A stretch of 64,000 nt of DNA from Herbaspirillum sp. RV1423. Lineage in GTDB: Bacteria; Pseudomonadota; Gammaproteobacteria; Burkholderiales; Burkholderiaceae_D. The stretch's first letter is position 1, and each line of letters opens with the position of its first letter. This document shows, in pieces, positions 1-7,820 of the stretch. The translations under genes and the position numbers were made by a program. A model generated the notes under the pieces. The model saw only the letters and a program-made list of their open reading frames with translations, was not told where the DNA came from and did not search any database. The DNA lies in the NCBI RefSeq assembly GCF_000577615.1, contig NZ_CBXX010000014.1:55530-119529 (forward strand), read 5' to 3'.

Positions 1-62
1 TAGGCTTCATTGAACGACATTACCGCCATCGCGGCCTTCTTCACTTTCCTAGAACGACTGCT

Positions 63-857
63 TTATCCCAGCAGCAAAGCGTCATCGGACAAGACTTCGC
101 CGCGCGTGCGCTCGAACATCTTCAGCAGGTCCGGCACATCCAGCCCGGCGCGTTCCTCTCCGGAGACATCCAGCACCACCTTGCCCTGATGCAGCATCAC
201 GGTGCGGTCGCCGTAATCAAGCGCCTGGCGCATGCTGTGCGTCACCATCATGGTGGTCAGCTTGCTTTCGGCGACGATCTTGGCGGTCAGTTCCAGCACG
301 AAGGCCGCGGTTTTCGGGTCCAGCGCGGCGGTGTGCTCATCCAGCAGCAGGATGCGCGACGGTTGCAGCGACGCCATCAGCAGGCTGACGGCTTGCCGCT
401 GGCCGCCGGACAACAGGCCGATGCGGTCGGTCAGGCGCTTTTCGAGGCCGAGATTCAGGATGGCAAGCTTCTCACGGAACAGCTCGCGCATGTTGCGCTT
501 GATGGCGAAACCGAAGCCACGACGCTTGCCGCGCGCCATCGCCAGCGCCATGTTTTCTTCGATGGTCAACGCTTCGCAGGTGCCCGCCATCGGGTCCTGG
601 AACACGCGTGCCACCATGCCGGCGCGATCCCAGGCTTGTTTTTTGGTGACATCGACGCCGTCGATCTCGATCTTGCCTTCGTCGACCAGCAGGTCGCCGG
701 AAATCGCATTAAGGAAAGTCGACTTGCCGGCGCCGTTGGAACCGATCACGGCAACGAACTGGCCGGTCGGGATTTCAAGGTCGAGGCCGCGCAATGCGCG
801 GTTTTCGATCGGGGTGCCGGCGTTGAATGTGATGTGCAGATCGGTAGCCTTCAACAT
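63..857 (-). CDS. ABC transporter ATP-binding protein (DUF534/TrpX-type importer)
   Basis: ATPase of an importer, 264 aa. Walker A (GSNGAGKST) lies near residues 39-47, the signature LSGGQ at 149-153, Walker B ILLLDE at 169-174 and the switch histidine near 207. It is last in a minus-strand operon: two binding proteins, the permease, then this gene, which starts 1 nt after the permease stop codon. ATPases of this type work with LivH/RbsC-like permeases and ABC_sub_bind (DUF534) periplasmic proteins. The substrate is not visible from the sequence; tryptophan or other aromatic compounds are known for some relatives. Confidence 0.93.
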   Translation of the reverse strand: MLKATDLHITFNAGTPIENRALRGLDLEIPTGQFVAVIGSNGAGKSTFLNAISGDLLVDEGKIEIDGVDVTKKQAWDRAGMVARVFQDPMAGTCEALTIEENMALAMARGKRRGFGFAIKRNMRELFREKLAILNLGLEKRLTDRIGLLSGGQRQAVSLLMASLQPSRILLLDEHTAALDPKTAAFVLELTAKIVAESKLTTMMVTHSMRQALDYGDRTVMLHQGKVVLDVSGEERAGLDVPDLLKMFERTRGEVLSDDALLLG

Positions 858-858
858 C

Positions 859-1752
859 TCAGGCTCCTCTCGTCAGCAGCTTCAGCTTGCGCTTGCCCAT
901 CGGCAGCACCAGGGCCAGCATCACCAGCACGGCGGTGACCAGGTTCAGATCTTGCGCCTGCAGGCCGATGAAATCGCTGTTCAACGCCAGCGCGATAAAG
1001 AAGCGGTACAGGATCGCGCCCAGGATCACGGCCAGCGTGGTCCACACCAGGCGGCGCGCCGGCAGGATGTTTTCGCCGATGATCACGGCCGCCAGGCCGA
1101 TCACGATGGTGCCGATACCCATGGAGATATCGGCGCCGCCCTGGGTCTGCGCAAACAGCGCACCGCCCAATGCGACCAGCGCATTGGCCAACGCCATGCC
1201 GGCCAGCGTGGCGCGGCCGGTGGCGATGCCCTGCGCGCGCGCCATGCGGGCGTTGGCGCCGGTGGCGCGCATGGCCAGGCCGATTTCTGAAGAAAAGAAC
1301 CAGTCCAGCAACAGCTTGGCAATGATCACCACCACCAGCAACACCAATGGACGTTCGACATAGTCGGGCATCCAGTCGGGCAGCAGAATGCTGAAAATCG
1401 TCGGCTCATTGATCAGCGGCACGTTCGGCTTGCCCATCACGCGCAGGTTGATCGAATACAGCGCGATCATCATCAGGATACTGGCCAGCAGATCCATGAT
1501 CTTCAGGCGCACGTTCAGCCAGGCGGTGGTGAAGCCGGCCAGCGCTCCGGCCAGGATGGCCACGCCGGTCGCCAGGAAGGGGTTGTAGCCGGCGGCGATC
1601 ATCGTCGCCGCAACAGCGCCGCCGAGCGGAAAACTGCCGTCGACGGTCAGATCGGGGAAGGTGAGGATGCGAAACGAAATCAGCACCCCGAGGGCAACCA
1701 GGCTGAAAATCAGGCCGATTTCCAGCGCGCCCAGCAGCGTATACAGCGACAT
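859..1752 (-). CDS. ABC transporter permease (BPD_transp_2 type)
   Basis: Polytopic inner-membrane protein of 297 aa with about eight hydrophobic segments, similar in build to LivH/RbsC permeases. It forms the channel for the ATPase at 63-857, and the two genes are 1 nt apart. Upstream, toward the binding proteins, there is a 163-nt gap that contains two strong inverted repeats (1774-1830 and 1842-1876). The N-terminus has the usual opening hydrophobic helix directly after the start Met. The upstream ribosome site is weak (AAAGA). Confidence 0.92.
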   Translation of the reverse strand: MSLYTLLGALEIGLIFSLVALGVLISFRILTFPDLTVDGSFPLGGAVAATMIAAGYNPFLATGVAILAGALAGFTTAWLNVRLKIMDLLASILMMIALYSINLRVMGKPNVPLINEPTIFSILLPDWMPDYVERPLVLLVVVIIAKLLLDWFFSSEIGLAMRATGANARMARAQGIATGRATLAGMALANALVALGGALFAQTQGGADISMGIGTIVIGLAAVIIGENILPARRLVWTTLAVILGAILYRFFIALALNSDFIGLQAQDLNLVTAVLVMLALVLPMGKRKLKLLTRGA

Positions 1753-1773
1753 AAAAGGTCTTTCTTAAAAAAC

Positions 1774-1830
1774 ACATTCGGCATTGACCCGGGTGGGCAT
1801 GCGAATAACATGCCGGTCAATGCCGAATGT
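1774..1830. repeat. Intercistronic inverted repeat between binding protein and permease genes
   Basis: Two perfect 16-nt arms, ACATTCGGCATTGACC at 1774-1789 and its complement at 1815-1830. A nested GGCATG/CATGCC pair sits in the loop. No T-run follows on the minus strand, so it looks more like an RNA-stabilising or partial-attenuation hairpin than a simple terminator. Confidence 0.85.
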
Positions 1831-1841
1831 CTTCTGGAAAT

Positions 1842-1876
1842 CATGGCATGCGCCGTCGGTAACCGCACATGCCATG
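1842..1876. repeat. Second intercistronic inverted repeat
   Basis: CATGGCATG at 1842-1850 and its complement CATGCCATG at 1868-1876 form 9-bp arms around a 17-nt loop. It lies directly downstream (minus strand) of the first binding-protein gene and beside the larger hairpin at 1774-1830. Confidence 0.75.
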
Positions 1877-1915
1877 TTTCAGGATACTGCTGATCGACAA
1901 CCGCTCAAAGGCTGA

Positions 1916-2890
1916 TCAGTTGATGACCTTGGTTGCCGACTTGATGAATTCCGGCGACAGCGTCACGCCTTGCTTCTGCGCGGCGGCGGTGTTCACGTAC
2001 AGCTCCAGGTTCTTGCTGGTCGACGATGGAATGTCGCCCGGCTTTTCGCCCTTCAGGATGCGCGCCACGATTTTACCGGTCTGACGGCCCAGATCGTAGA
2101 AATTCACGCCCAGCGCAGCCACGGCGCCGCGCTTGACGCTGCCGGTGTCGGAGGCGATCAGCGGAATCTTCGCGTCGTTGCAGACCTTGGCCAGCGACTC
2201 GAAGGTCGACACGACAACATTGTCGGTAGTGGAGTACATCACGTCGATCTTGCCGATCAGGCTCTTGGCGGCCGGCGCCACGTCAACCGAGCGCGGCGCG
2301 GCAGCCTCCACCAGCGTCATGCCCTGCTTTTCCAGCACGGCCTTGATGGCGTTGAGCGCCGACACGGAATTGGATTCGCCCGGATTGTAAACGATGCCGA
2401 CACGCTTGGCGCTGGGAACGACTTTCTTGATGATCTCGACTTGCTTGACCGGATCGAGCATATGCGACAGGCCGGTCACGTTGGTGCCGGACGGGCCCCA
2501 GTCCTTGACCAATTGCGCTGCAATCGGATCGGCGATGGCCGAATAGACGATGGGAATGGTCTTGGTCGACGCCACCAGCGGCTGCGCCGACGGCGTGCCG
2601 ATGGCGACGATCACGTCAGGATTGTCGCCGACGAATTTCTTGGCGATCTGGCCGGCGGTGCCGGCATTGCCCTGGGCGCTCTGGAACTCCCATTTGAACC
2701 CCTTGCCGGCATCGAAGCCTTCGGCCTTCAGTTCGTCGCGGGTGCCGTCGCGCACGGCATCCAATGCCGGATGCTCGACGATGGATGTCACCAGTACGCT
2801 CTTGTCCGCCGCCAATGCCGGCGCAGCGCAAACCGCGGCCAGGGTCAGCGCGCCGATCACGGTGCGCAACGTTTTATTCAATATGAACAT
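1916..2890 (-). CDS. ABC transporter substrate-binding protein (DUF534 family), copy 1
   Basis: Periplasmic binding protein of 324 aa with a Sec signal peptide ending near ALA (about residue 28). The body matches the ABC_sub_bind (DUF534) pattern: an opening VLVTSIVEHPALDAVRDG stretch, a SAQGN segment and the late motif RILKGEKPGDI. A strong ribosome site (GAGGAGA) precedes the ATG. It is paralogous along its whole length to the gene just upstream (2958-3947), so two receptors probably feed one permease/ATPase pair. Ligand unknown. Confidence 0.92.
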   Translation of the reverse strand: MFILNKTLRTVIGALTLAAVCAAPALAADKSVLVTSIVEHPALDAVRDGTRDELKAEGFDAGKGFKWEFQSAQGNAGTAGQIAKKFVGDNPDVIVAIGTPSAQPLVASTKTIPIVYSAIADPIAAQLVKDWGPSGTNVTGLSHMLDPVKQVEIIKKVVPSAKRVGIVYNPGESNSVSALNAIKAVLEKQGMTLVEAAAPRSVDVAPAAKSLIGKIDVMYSTTDNVVVSTFESLAKVCNDAKIPLIASDTGSVKRGAVAALGVNFYDLGRQTGKIVARILKGEKPGDIPSSTSKNLELYVNTAAAQKQGVTLSPEFIKSATKVIN

Positions 2891-2920
2891 ATCTCTCCTC
2901 GGATGATTGTTTGTGCATGA

Positions 2921-2944
2921 AAAAGCGCCTCTTGGCGGGCGCTT
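2921..2944 (-). terminator. Hairpin between the two binding-protein genes
   Basis: On the minus strand, AAGCGCC pairs with GGCGCTT and is followed by T residues. It lies downstream of copy 2 and upstream of copy 1, and is probably a partial terminator that sets the ratio of the two paralogues. Confidence 0.65.
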
Positions 2945-2957
2945 GTTTTTCCTCTGA

Positions 2958-3947
2958 TTATTTAATAACCGTCTTGGCCGACTTGATCAGATCGGACGAC
3001 AGGGTCACGCCCTGCTTTTGCGCGGCGGTCGTATTGACGAATAACTCCAGCTTGCTGCTGGTGGCCGACGCGATATCTCCCGGCTTTTCACCTTTCAGGA
3101 TGCGCGCGACAATCTTGCCGGTCTGGCGGCCGAGGTCGTAGTAGTTCACGCCCAGGGCGGCGATCGCGCCGCGCTTGACGCTGTCGGTGTCGGAAGCCAC
3201 CAGCGGAATCTTGGCATCGTTGCCGACCTTGACCAGCGATTCATAGGCGGACACCACGTTGTTGTCGGTATTGGTGTAGATCACGTCGACCTTGCCGATC
3301 AGGCTCTTGGCGGCCGAACCGACGTCAACGGTGCGCGGCGCGGCGGCTTCGACCAGCGTGATGCCGGACTTGCCGAGCAATTCCTTGAGTGCTTTCACGA
3401 CCACGGCGGAGTTGGCTTCGCCCGGGTTGTAGACCATGCCGACGCGCTTGACGTTAGGCACGACGCGCTTGATGAGGTCGATCTGTTTTTCCAGTTCCAG
3501 CAGGTCGGACACGCCGGTGACATTGGTGCCGGACGGCTTCCAGTCCTTGACCAGTTGTGCGGCGACCGGATCGGTCACGCCCGAATAGACGATGGGAATC
3601 GACTTGGTGGCGGACACCAGCGCCTGCGCCGACGGCGTGGCGATGGCAACGATCACGTCCGGCTTGTCGCCGACGAATTTACGGGCGATCTGGGCCGCAG
3701 TGCCGGTATTGCCCTGGGCGCTTTGGTATTCCCACTTGAGGTTCTTGCCTGCCTCGAAACCTTCATCCTTGAGTTCGTCCTTGACGCCGTCGCGCACCGC
3801 GTCCAGTGCAGGATGCTCGACGATGGCCGTCACCAGAACAGCCTTGTCCGCCGCCAGAGCCGGCGCAGAACATGCTGCTGCCAATGCCAGGGTGCCGACC
3901 AATGCCTTGGCCAAGACGCGCAACGACAATTTTTTCATGCTGGACAT
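2958..3947 (-). CDS. ABC transporter substrate-binding protein (DUF534 family), copy 2
   Basis: 329 aa, first gene of the operon, with a signal peptide ending at ALA near residue 33. The start is fixed by GAGGAG six bases upstream of the ATG. It aligns with copy 1 from end to end (shared VTxIVEHPALDAVRDG, GRQTGKIVARILKGEKPGDI and AAQKQGVTLS blocks), so this is a tandem duplication followed by divergence. Differences are spread over the ligand domains, so the two copies may bind different ligands. Confidence 0.92.
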   Translation of the reverse strand: MSSMKKLSLRVLAKALVGTLALAAACSAPALAADKAVLVTAIVEHPALDAVRDGVKDELKDEGFEAGKNLKWEYQSAQGNTGTAAQIARKFVGDKPDVIVAIATPSAQALVSATKSIPIVYSGVTDPVAAQLVKDWKPSGTNVTGVSDLLELEKQIDLIKRVVPNVKRVGMVYNPGEANSAVVVKALKELLGKSGITLVEAAAPRTVDVGSAAKSLIGKVDVIYTNTDNNVVSAYESLVKVGNDAKIPLVASDTDSVKRGAIAALGVNYYDLGRQTGKIVARILKGEKPGDIASATSSKLELFVNTTAAQKQGVTLSSDLIKSAKTVIK

Positions 3948-4202
3948 GACTGTCTCCTCAAAATTTTTTGATAAAACCCGAAAAAGACGCTAAGTCTAGC
4001 CTAGCCCCTGCCAACAATCAATTTACGTAAACAATTTGGATCCGGCCCGCAACCGGGCTCCAGAGACGCTTGCCGGGTCAAAAACTCTCATCCGGCGCGA
4101 ACTTCCGCACATCCGTTCGCATTTTCCCCGCATTTTCGACATCGGGCGGTCTTTCACACGCGTATTGCCGAGGAGCATTCAAAGCAAGAAACCCTCGCTT
4201 GC

Positions 4203-4208
4203 TATAAT
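4203..4208 (+). promoter_or_regulatory. -10 box TATAAT in front of the DUF2946 gene
   Basis: A perfect TATAAT ends 9 bases before the ATG at 4218, so a transcript would begin at or within a few bases of the start codon. No ribosome site is visible. The -35 region is weak. Confidence 0.5.
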
Positions 4209-4217
4209 CTGCGCCCT

Positions 4218-4571
4218 ATGCTGACCGTCTTCCGTTCCCTCGCCGCCTGGATCGCCATCGCCTGCCTGGCGTTCGCGAGCCTGTTGCCGCTGGCTTCGCT
4301 GGCGGAGGCCAAGACGCCCGCCTCGGCAATGGCCATTTGCTCAGGCGCGCCATCCTGGCAAATGCCGGGATCCGGTTCGGGGCAGGCCGGACATGCACAC
4401 TGCATTTATTGCAGCAGTCAATCGTACGCATTCGGATTTCAGGAAGGCAACCTCGGCAATGGCGGCGATTTCCGCGCCGCGCTGCTTTATTTCACCGCAC
4501 AGGCGCCCCAGCGCGCCGCACATCCCTACCTCCTAAGAGAAGACAGTTGGGCCCGAGCACCGCCGGCTTGA
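4218..4571 (+). CDS. DUF2946 domain-containing protein
   Basis: 117 aa with an N-terminal hydrophobic signal or anchor and a Cys/His cluster: a single Cys near residue 41, then HAHCIYC near 60-66. That CxxC-type motif is typical of DUF2946. Family members are usually found beside copper genes, and here a PCu(A)C copper chaperone follows 59 bases downstream, so a role in periplasmic copper handling is likely but inferred. The gene may be translated from a nearly leaderless mRNA, because the TATAAT box almost abuts the ATG. Confidence 0.75.
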   Translation: MLTVFRSLAAWIAIACLAFASLLPLASLAEAKTPASAMAICSGAPSWQMPGSGSGQAGHAHCIYCSSQSYAFGFQEGNLGNGGDFRAALLYFTAQAPQRAAHPYLLREDSWARAPPA

Positions 4572-4630
4572 CGGAAAACTCCGTCAAACCTGTCTCTCCG
4601 TCCGTTTACTTTATTTCTCAAAGGATATCC

Positions 4631-5122
4631 ATGTCTCTCCGTCATTTGATCGCCCTGATCGCTGGCGTCGCTCTCATCGGCGCCGCGTATGCCCATGATT
4701 ACAAAGCAGGCGAACTGCAAGTAGGTCACCCCTGGGCTCGTCCCACCGTCCCCGGCCAGCCCTCCGGCGGCGCTTACCTAAGCATCGAAAACAAGGGCAA
4801 GACCGGCGACAAGCTGGTTTCGGTTGCCTCGCCGGTCGCAAAATCCGCCGAAATCCACACCATGTCCATGGAAGGCAATGTGATGAAGATGCGCGAGGTC
4901 GGCAGCATCGACATCAAGCCGTCCGAAAAAATCGCCATGCAACCCGGCAACGGCTATCACATCATGCTGATCGGCCTTGTCCAGCCGCTGAAAGTCGGCG
5001 ACAAGGTCCCGCTGACGCTGACTTTCGAAAAAGCGGGCAAGCTGGAAGTGTCGGTGTATGTCGAAGACAAGAGCGCCGGCAAGGGCGACGGCAAGGACGG
5101 CATGGAGCATATGCAACATTGA
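4631..5122 (+). CDS. Periplasmic copper chaperone PCu(A)C
   Basis: 163 aa. Start chosen at the ATG at 4631, which opens a clear signal peptide ending AYA (about residue 21); an upstream in-frame extension overlaps the DUF2946 gene in another frame and is unlikely. Family motifs are visible: HPWARPT, HTMSM and HIMLIGL. The probable copper ligands are H76, M87, H110 and M112, with spacing one residue longer than the usual H-x10-M-x21-HxM. A Met/His-rich tail (MEHMQH) follows. Such proteins deliver Cu(I) to the CuA centre of cytochrome oxidase. Confidence 0.9.
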   Translation: MSLRHLIALIAGVALIGAAYAHDYKAGELQVGHPWARPTVPGQPSGGAYLSIENKGKTGDKLVSVASPVAKSAEIHTMSMEGNVMKMREVGSIDIKPSEKIAMQPGNGYHIMLIGLVQPLKVGDKVPLTLTFEKAGKLEVSVYVEDKSAGKGDGKDGMEHMQH

Positions 5123-5145
5123 TGTGATGCCGGCCGGCTCAATAT

Positions 5146-5369
5146 AAAAAAGCGGCCGCGGGCTGCCTTATGCCGTTCAACGAAGCCTGTTTTCCCAGCC
5201 CTCGTCCCAGCGAACGCTGAGACCCAGTGTCATGAAAACGTCCGATACGACGCTGGGTCCTGACTTTCGTCAGGACGACAGTTGTGATGGACTGACAACA
5301 ATGCGGCAAGGGGATTTTTAGGGCTTTTAAAACTTAACTGAACGGCATGAGACCCGCGGCCGCTTTTTT
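5146..5369. terminator. Convergent terminator split by an inserted REP pair
   Basis: The left arm at 5146-5162 (six A then GCGGCCGCGGG) is matched perfectly by its complement at 5353-5369. A second pair, TGCCGTTCA at 5171-5179 and its complement at 5339-5347, lies inside. The structure lies between the convergent genes for PCu(A)C and RfaE2, as a bidirectional terminator would. The loop is about 160 nt and contains the REP-like pair at 5202-5279. Confidence 0.7.
5202..5279. repeat. REP-like palindrome pair (BIME-like)
   Basis: Two units of one palindromic family lie head to head: the complement of CTGGGTCTCAGCG... at 5202-5227, and CTGGGTCCTGACTTTCGTC... at 5253-5279. Related copies occur at 44885-44973 and 49033-49056. 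Pattern: CTGGGTC, a short stem-loop, then GGAYGAC. Confidence 0.75.
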
Positions 5370-5400
5370 CTGGCGATCCGATGCGCCTTATCGATGTGCC

Positions 5401-5874
5401 TTATTTACGCACTTTGGCCAGCAGCTTGGTCGTCGAGCGATCATGCTCGAAGGCGATCGCTACCGCCTTGCCGCCATAGGCCGCGACAGCTTTTCCTTCC
5501 GGTATCGCCGCCATGTCGTAATCGCCGCCCTTGACGTAAATCTGCGGGCGCGCTTCCTGCACCACTTCCAGCGCGGTGTCTTCATCGAACGGAACCACCA
5601 GCGACACCGACTCCAACGCCGCCAGCACCGCCATGCGGTCCTCACAAGTATTGATCGGACGATCTTCGCCCTTGCCCAGCCGCCTGACAGAAGCGTCAGT
5701 GTTGGCTGCCACGACCAGCGAAGCGCCTTGCGCACGCGCTTGCGCCAGGTAGGTGACATGCCCGCGGTGCAGGATGTCGAACACGCCGTTGGTCAGCACC
5801 ACCGGCTGCGGCAAAGCGGCGACGCGGACCTTGAGATCGGCGCGGCTGCAGATTTTTTTTTCGAAGTCACTCAT
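5401..5874 (-). CDS. rfaE2: D-glycero-beta-D-manno-heptose 1-phosphate adenylyltransferase
   Basis: 157 aa nucleotidyltransferase, the size of a stand-alone RfaE2/HldC rather than the fused two-domain HldE. It has the signature TNGVFDILHRGH, with the adenylyl-transfer HxGH motif at about residues 36-39, and the later GxDRPIN-like segment. It makes ADP-heptose for the LPS inner core. No RfaE1 kinase or other heptose gene is adjacent. The gene is expressed alone, with a terminator on each side. Confidence 0.93.
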   Translation of the reverse strand: MSDFEKKICSRADLKVRVAALPQPVVLTNGVFDILHRGHVTYLAQARAQGASLVVAANTDASVRRLGKGEDRPINTCEDRMAVLAALESVSLVVPFDEDTALEVVQEARPQIYVKGGDYDMAAIPEGKAVAAYGGKAVAIAFEHDRSTTKLLAKVRK

Positions 5875-5907
5875 ACGCGGCTTTTCCTACGACAGTTTTT
5901 TCCATAT

Positions 5908-5942
5908 AAAAAAGCCGCACCCCAGGCCAGGTGCGGCTTTGC
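5908..5942 (-). terminator. Rho-independent terminator of the ferritin-like gene
   Basis: A GC-rich hairpin (AGCCGCACC paired with GGTGCGGCT) followed by a T-run on the minus strand. It separates the ferritin-like gene from rfaE2. Confidence 0.85.
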
Positions 5943-5961
5943 TGATTCGGAACCGGCCCGA

Positions 5962-6816
5962 TCAGGCTGCGGCAGGATGCACCGGCACCATACGCGTGAC
6001 GATTTCCTTGCGATAGCGGTTCAGCTCCTGCACGGTCTCGAAGGTACGCTCGAACAGCAGCGACATGTTGTGCAGGATACGGTCGACGACCTTCTTTTCC
6101 CACTCGCTGTCGAACTTGATTTGCGTGTCGAGCCAGTGTTCCAGCCACTCCGGATCCGGCAGGCGGCTTTGCACGGTGTCGTTCGGGAACAGCGCCTGAT
6201 TGACATGGAGGTTGGTCGGATGCAGAGGTTTTTCAGTGCGGCGGGCCGACGCCATCAGTACACCGATCTTGGCGAATGCGGCGCGCGCGGTGTCGCCGAC
6301 TTCAACCAGCGCCTTCTTCATGTAGCGCAGGTAAGCGCCGCCGTGGCGCGCTTCGTCCTGGCTGATGATCTTGTAAATTTGCTTGATGACCGGTTCGGTG
6401 TGCCAGTCGGAGGCGCAACGGTACCAGTGGTTCAGACGGATTTCGCCGCAGAAGTGCATCATCAGCGTTTCCAGCGGCGGCGCCGGATCGAATTCGAAGC
6501 GCACGTTGTGCAGTTCCTGTTCGGTCGGCGCGAATTCAGGCTTGAAACGGCGCAGATATTCCATCAGCACCAGAGAATGTTTTTGCTCTTCAAAGAACCA
6601 CACCGACATGAAGGCGGAAAAATCGCTGTCGCCGCGATTATCGCGCAGGAACATTTCGGTCGCAGGCAGCGCCGACCATTCGGTGATCGCATTCATGCGG
6701 ATGGTCTGGGCTTGCTCGTCGGAGAGCATGGAAGCGTCGAATTTATCCCAAGGAATATCTTTATCCATATTCCAGCGGACTTGCTCGAGCGATTTAAACA
6801 GTTCTGGGTACAGCAT
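5962..6816 (-). CDS. Ferritin-like domain protein (diiron four-helix family)
   Basis: 284 aa. The sequence shows the ligand set of a ferritin-like diiron centre: E46, EEQKH at 76-80, E125 and DEARH at 154-158. That is two E/D-x-x-H motifs plus two single Glu residues on four helices. The start has AAGG upstream. It is longer than bacterioferritin and has no recognisable partner, so I cannot say whether it is an oxygenase, an iron store or an acyl/aldehyde enzyme. The flanking genes are unrelated. It is a single-gene unit. Confidence 0.8.
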   Translation of the reverse strand: MLYPELFKSLEQVRWNMDKDIPWDKFDASMLSDEQAQTIRMNAITEWSALPATEMFLRDNRGDSDFSAFMSVWFFEEQKHSLVLMEYLRRFKPEFAPTEQELHNVRFEFDPAPPLETLMMHFCGEIRLNHWYRCASDWHTEPVIKQIYKIISQDEARHGGAYLRYMKKALVEVGDTARAAFAKIGVLMASARRTEKPLHPTNLHVNQALFPNDTVQSRLPDPEWLEHWLDTQIKFDSEWEKKVVDRILHNMSLLFERTFETVQELNRYRKEIVTRMVPVHPAAA

Positions 6817-6954
6817 TCTGACCTTGCCTATGATTTAACTTATTGATTTTACCAAGATTTTCCCCGTCCCCATACTAAAACGGCTTCATTTCAGAATGAT
6901 GACAAACGGTAAAGTCACGCGTATTTGCGGACAAATGTTGTTGTTTTGCGCCGA

Positions 6955-7695
6955 TCAAGGGGATTTTGGCTTGCGGGAGGCTGGCTTGGCTTGGCGAGAT
7001 TGTACAACAGTCGATTTGGCGCGTGTTCGCGGTTTGGCCGCCGTCTTGGATTTTGTTGTTTTCTTCTGTGCCGCCTGGGTCGTCGCCGCTACAGGCTTGG
7101 CGTCTTTCCCGGCAGGCCCCTGATCGGCCAGAACATTGCCGACAGCTTGCTGGAATTGCTCTTGCAGCAAGTTCCACCATGCATTGGGATTGGCCATTGA
7201 GGCCTGGAAGTCCGGTGAGGGCGACGCCGGCTTTTGCCCGGCTTTCGCCTTGGCCGCTTGTGGCGTTTCCGCTTCGCGGGCAGGCTCAGGCTCGGCCTCA
7301 GGTTCCTCTTCGGTTTCAGGCGCGGCGTCGGCAGCCGGCTGCGCGGAGCCTTGCGGCGGCCATGCCGGGAAACCGCCGAAAAGCGATGTCGCGCTCGCGG
7401 CTTCGGATGCCGTCGCGGCGCCTTCACGCGGCGTCAGGATCGCCCCCATCGCCTGCAAGGTCGACAAGGTGGCGCTTTGCACCTCCAGCGTCTGTATCGT
7501 CGCGCGCAGCATGTTCATGTTGAGTTCCAGCCAGGACGCCACGGTCTTGAGGTCGGCGATCTTCTTGTTGATTTCTTCGACCGACAGCGACGGAATGCCC
7601 ATGGCCGGCGCGCCCATGCTGCCCCACATCTTGCGCATGAATTCCATAGTATCGGCAATCGATCCGGCTCCGGGCATCTTGTTATGGTTCAGCAT
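6955..7695 (-). CDS. phaM: PhaM-type polyhydroxyalkanoate granule protein
   Basis: 246 aa from the ATG at 7695, chosen because GGAGA lies five bases upstream; a longer reading from 7812 has no ribosome site. The N-terminal PhaM block (EFMRKMWGSMG, then PSLSVEEINKKIADLKTV) comes first, followed by a predicted helix, a long Ala/Pro/Glu-rich linker and a Lys/Arg-rich C-terminus (KKTTKSK, PRTRAKS) resembling the histone-like tail. In Ralstonia, PhaM activates PHB synthase and ties granules to the nucleoid. A phasin-like protein is the alternative. Confidence 0.85.
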   Translation of the reverse strand: MLNHNKMPGAGSIADTMEFMRKMWGSMGAPAMGIPSLSVEEINKKIADLKTVASWLELNMNMLRATIQTLEVQSATLSTLQAMGAILTPREGAATASEAASATSLFGGFPAWPPQGSAQPAADAAPETEEEPEAEPEPAREAETPQAAKAKAGQKPASPSPDFQASMANPNAWWNLLQEQFQQAVGNVLADQGPAGKDAKPVAATTQAAQKKTTKSKTAAKPRTRAKSTVVQSRQAKPASRKPKSP

Positions 7696-7820
7696 CATTG
7701 TCTCCAATCGGTGAAACGTTCTTGGCGAGGCATCAGTCACTGCGACCATTGTACGTCGTTTGAAAACCGCGGCAACGCATTCATGCCATCCGCAGCGCAG
7801 GGCGCGATACACTTACGGCT

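Noticed and set aside
1774..1876. Riboswitch or T-box before the permease
   Set aside because: The structures are simple dyads without conserved riboswitch sequence, and they lie inside an operon.
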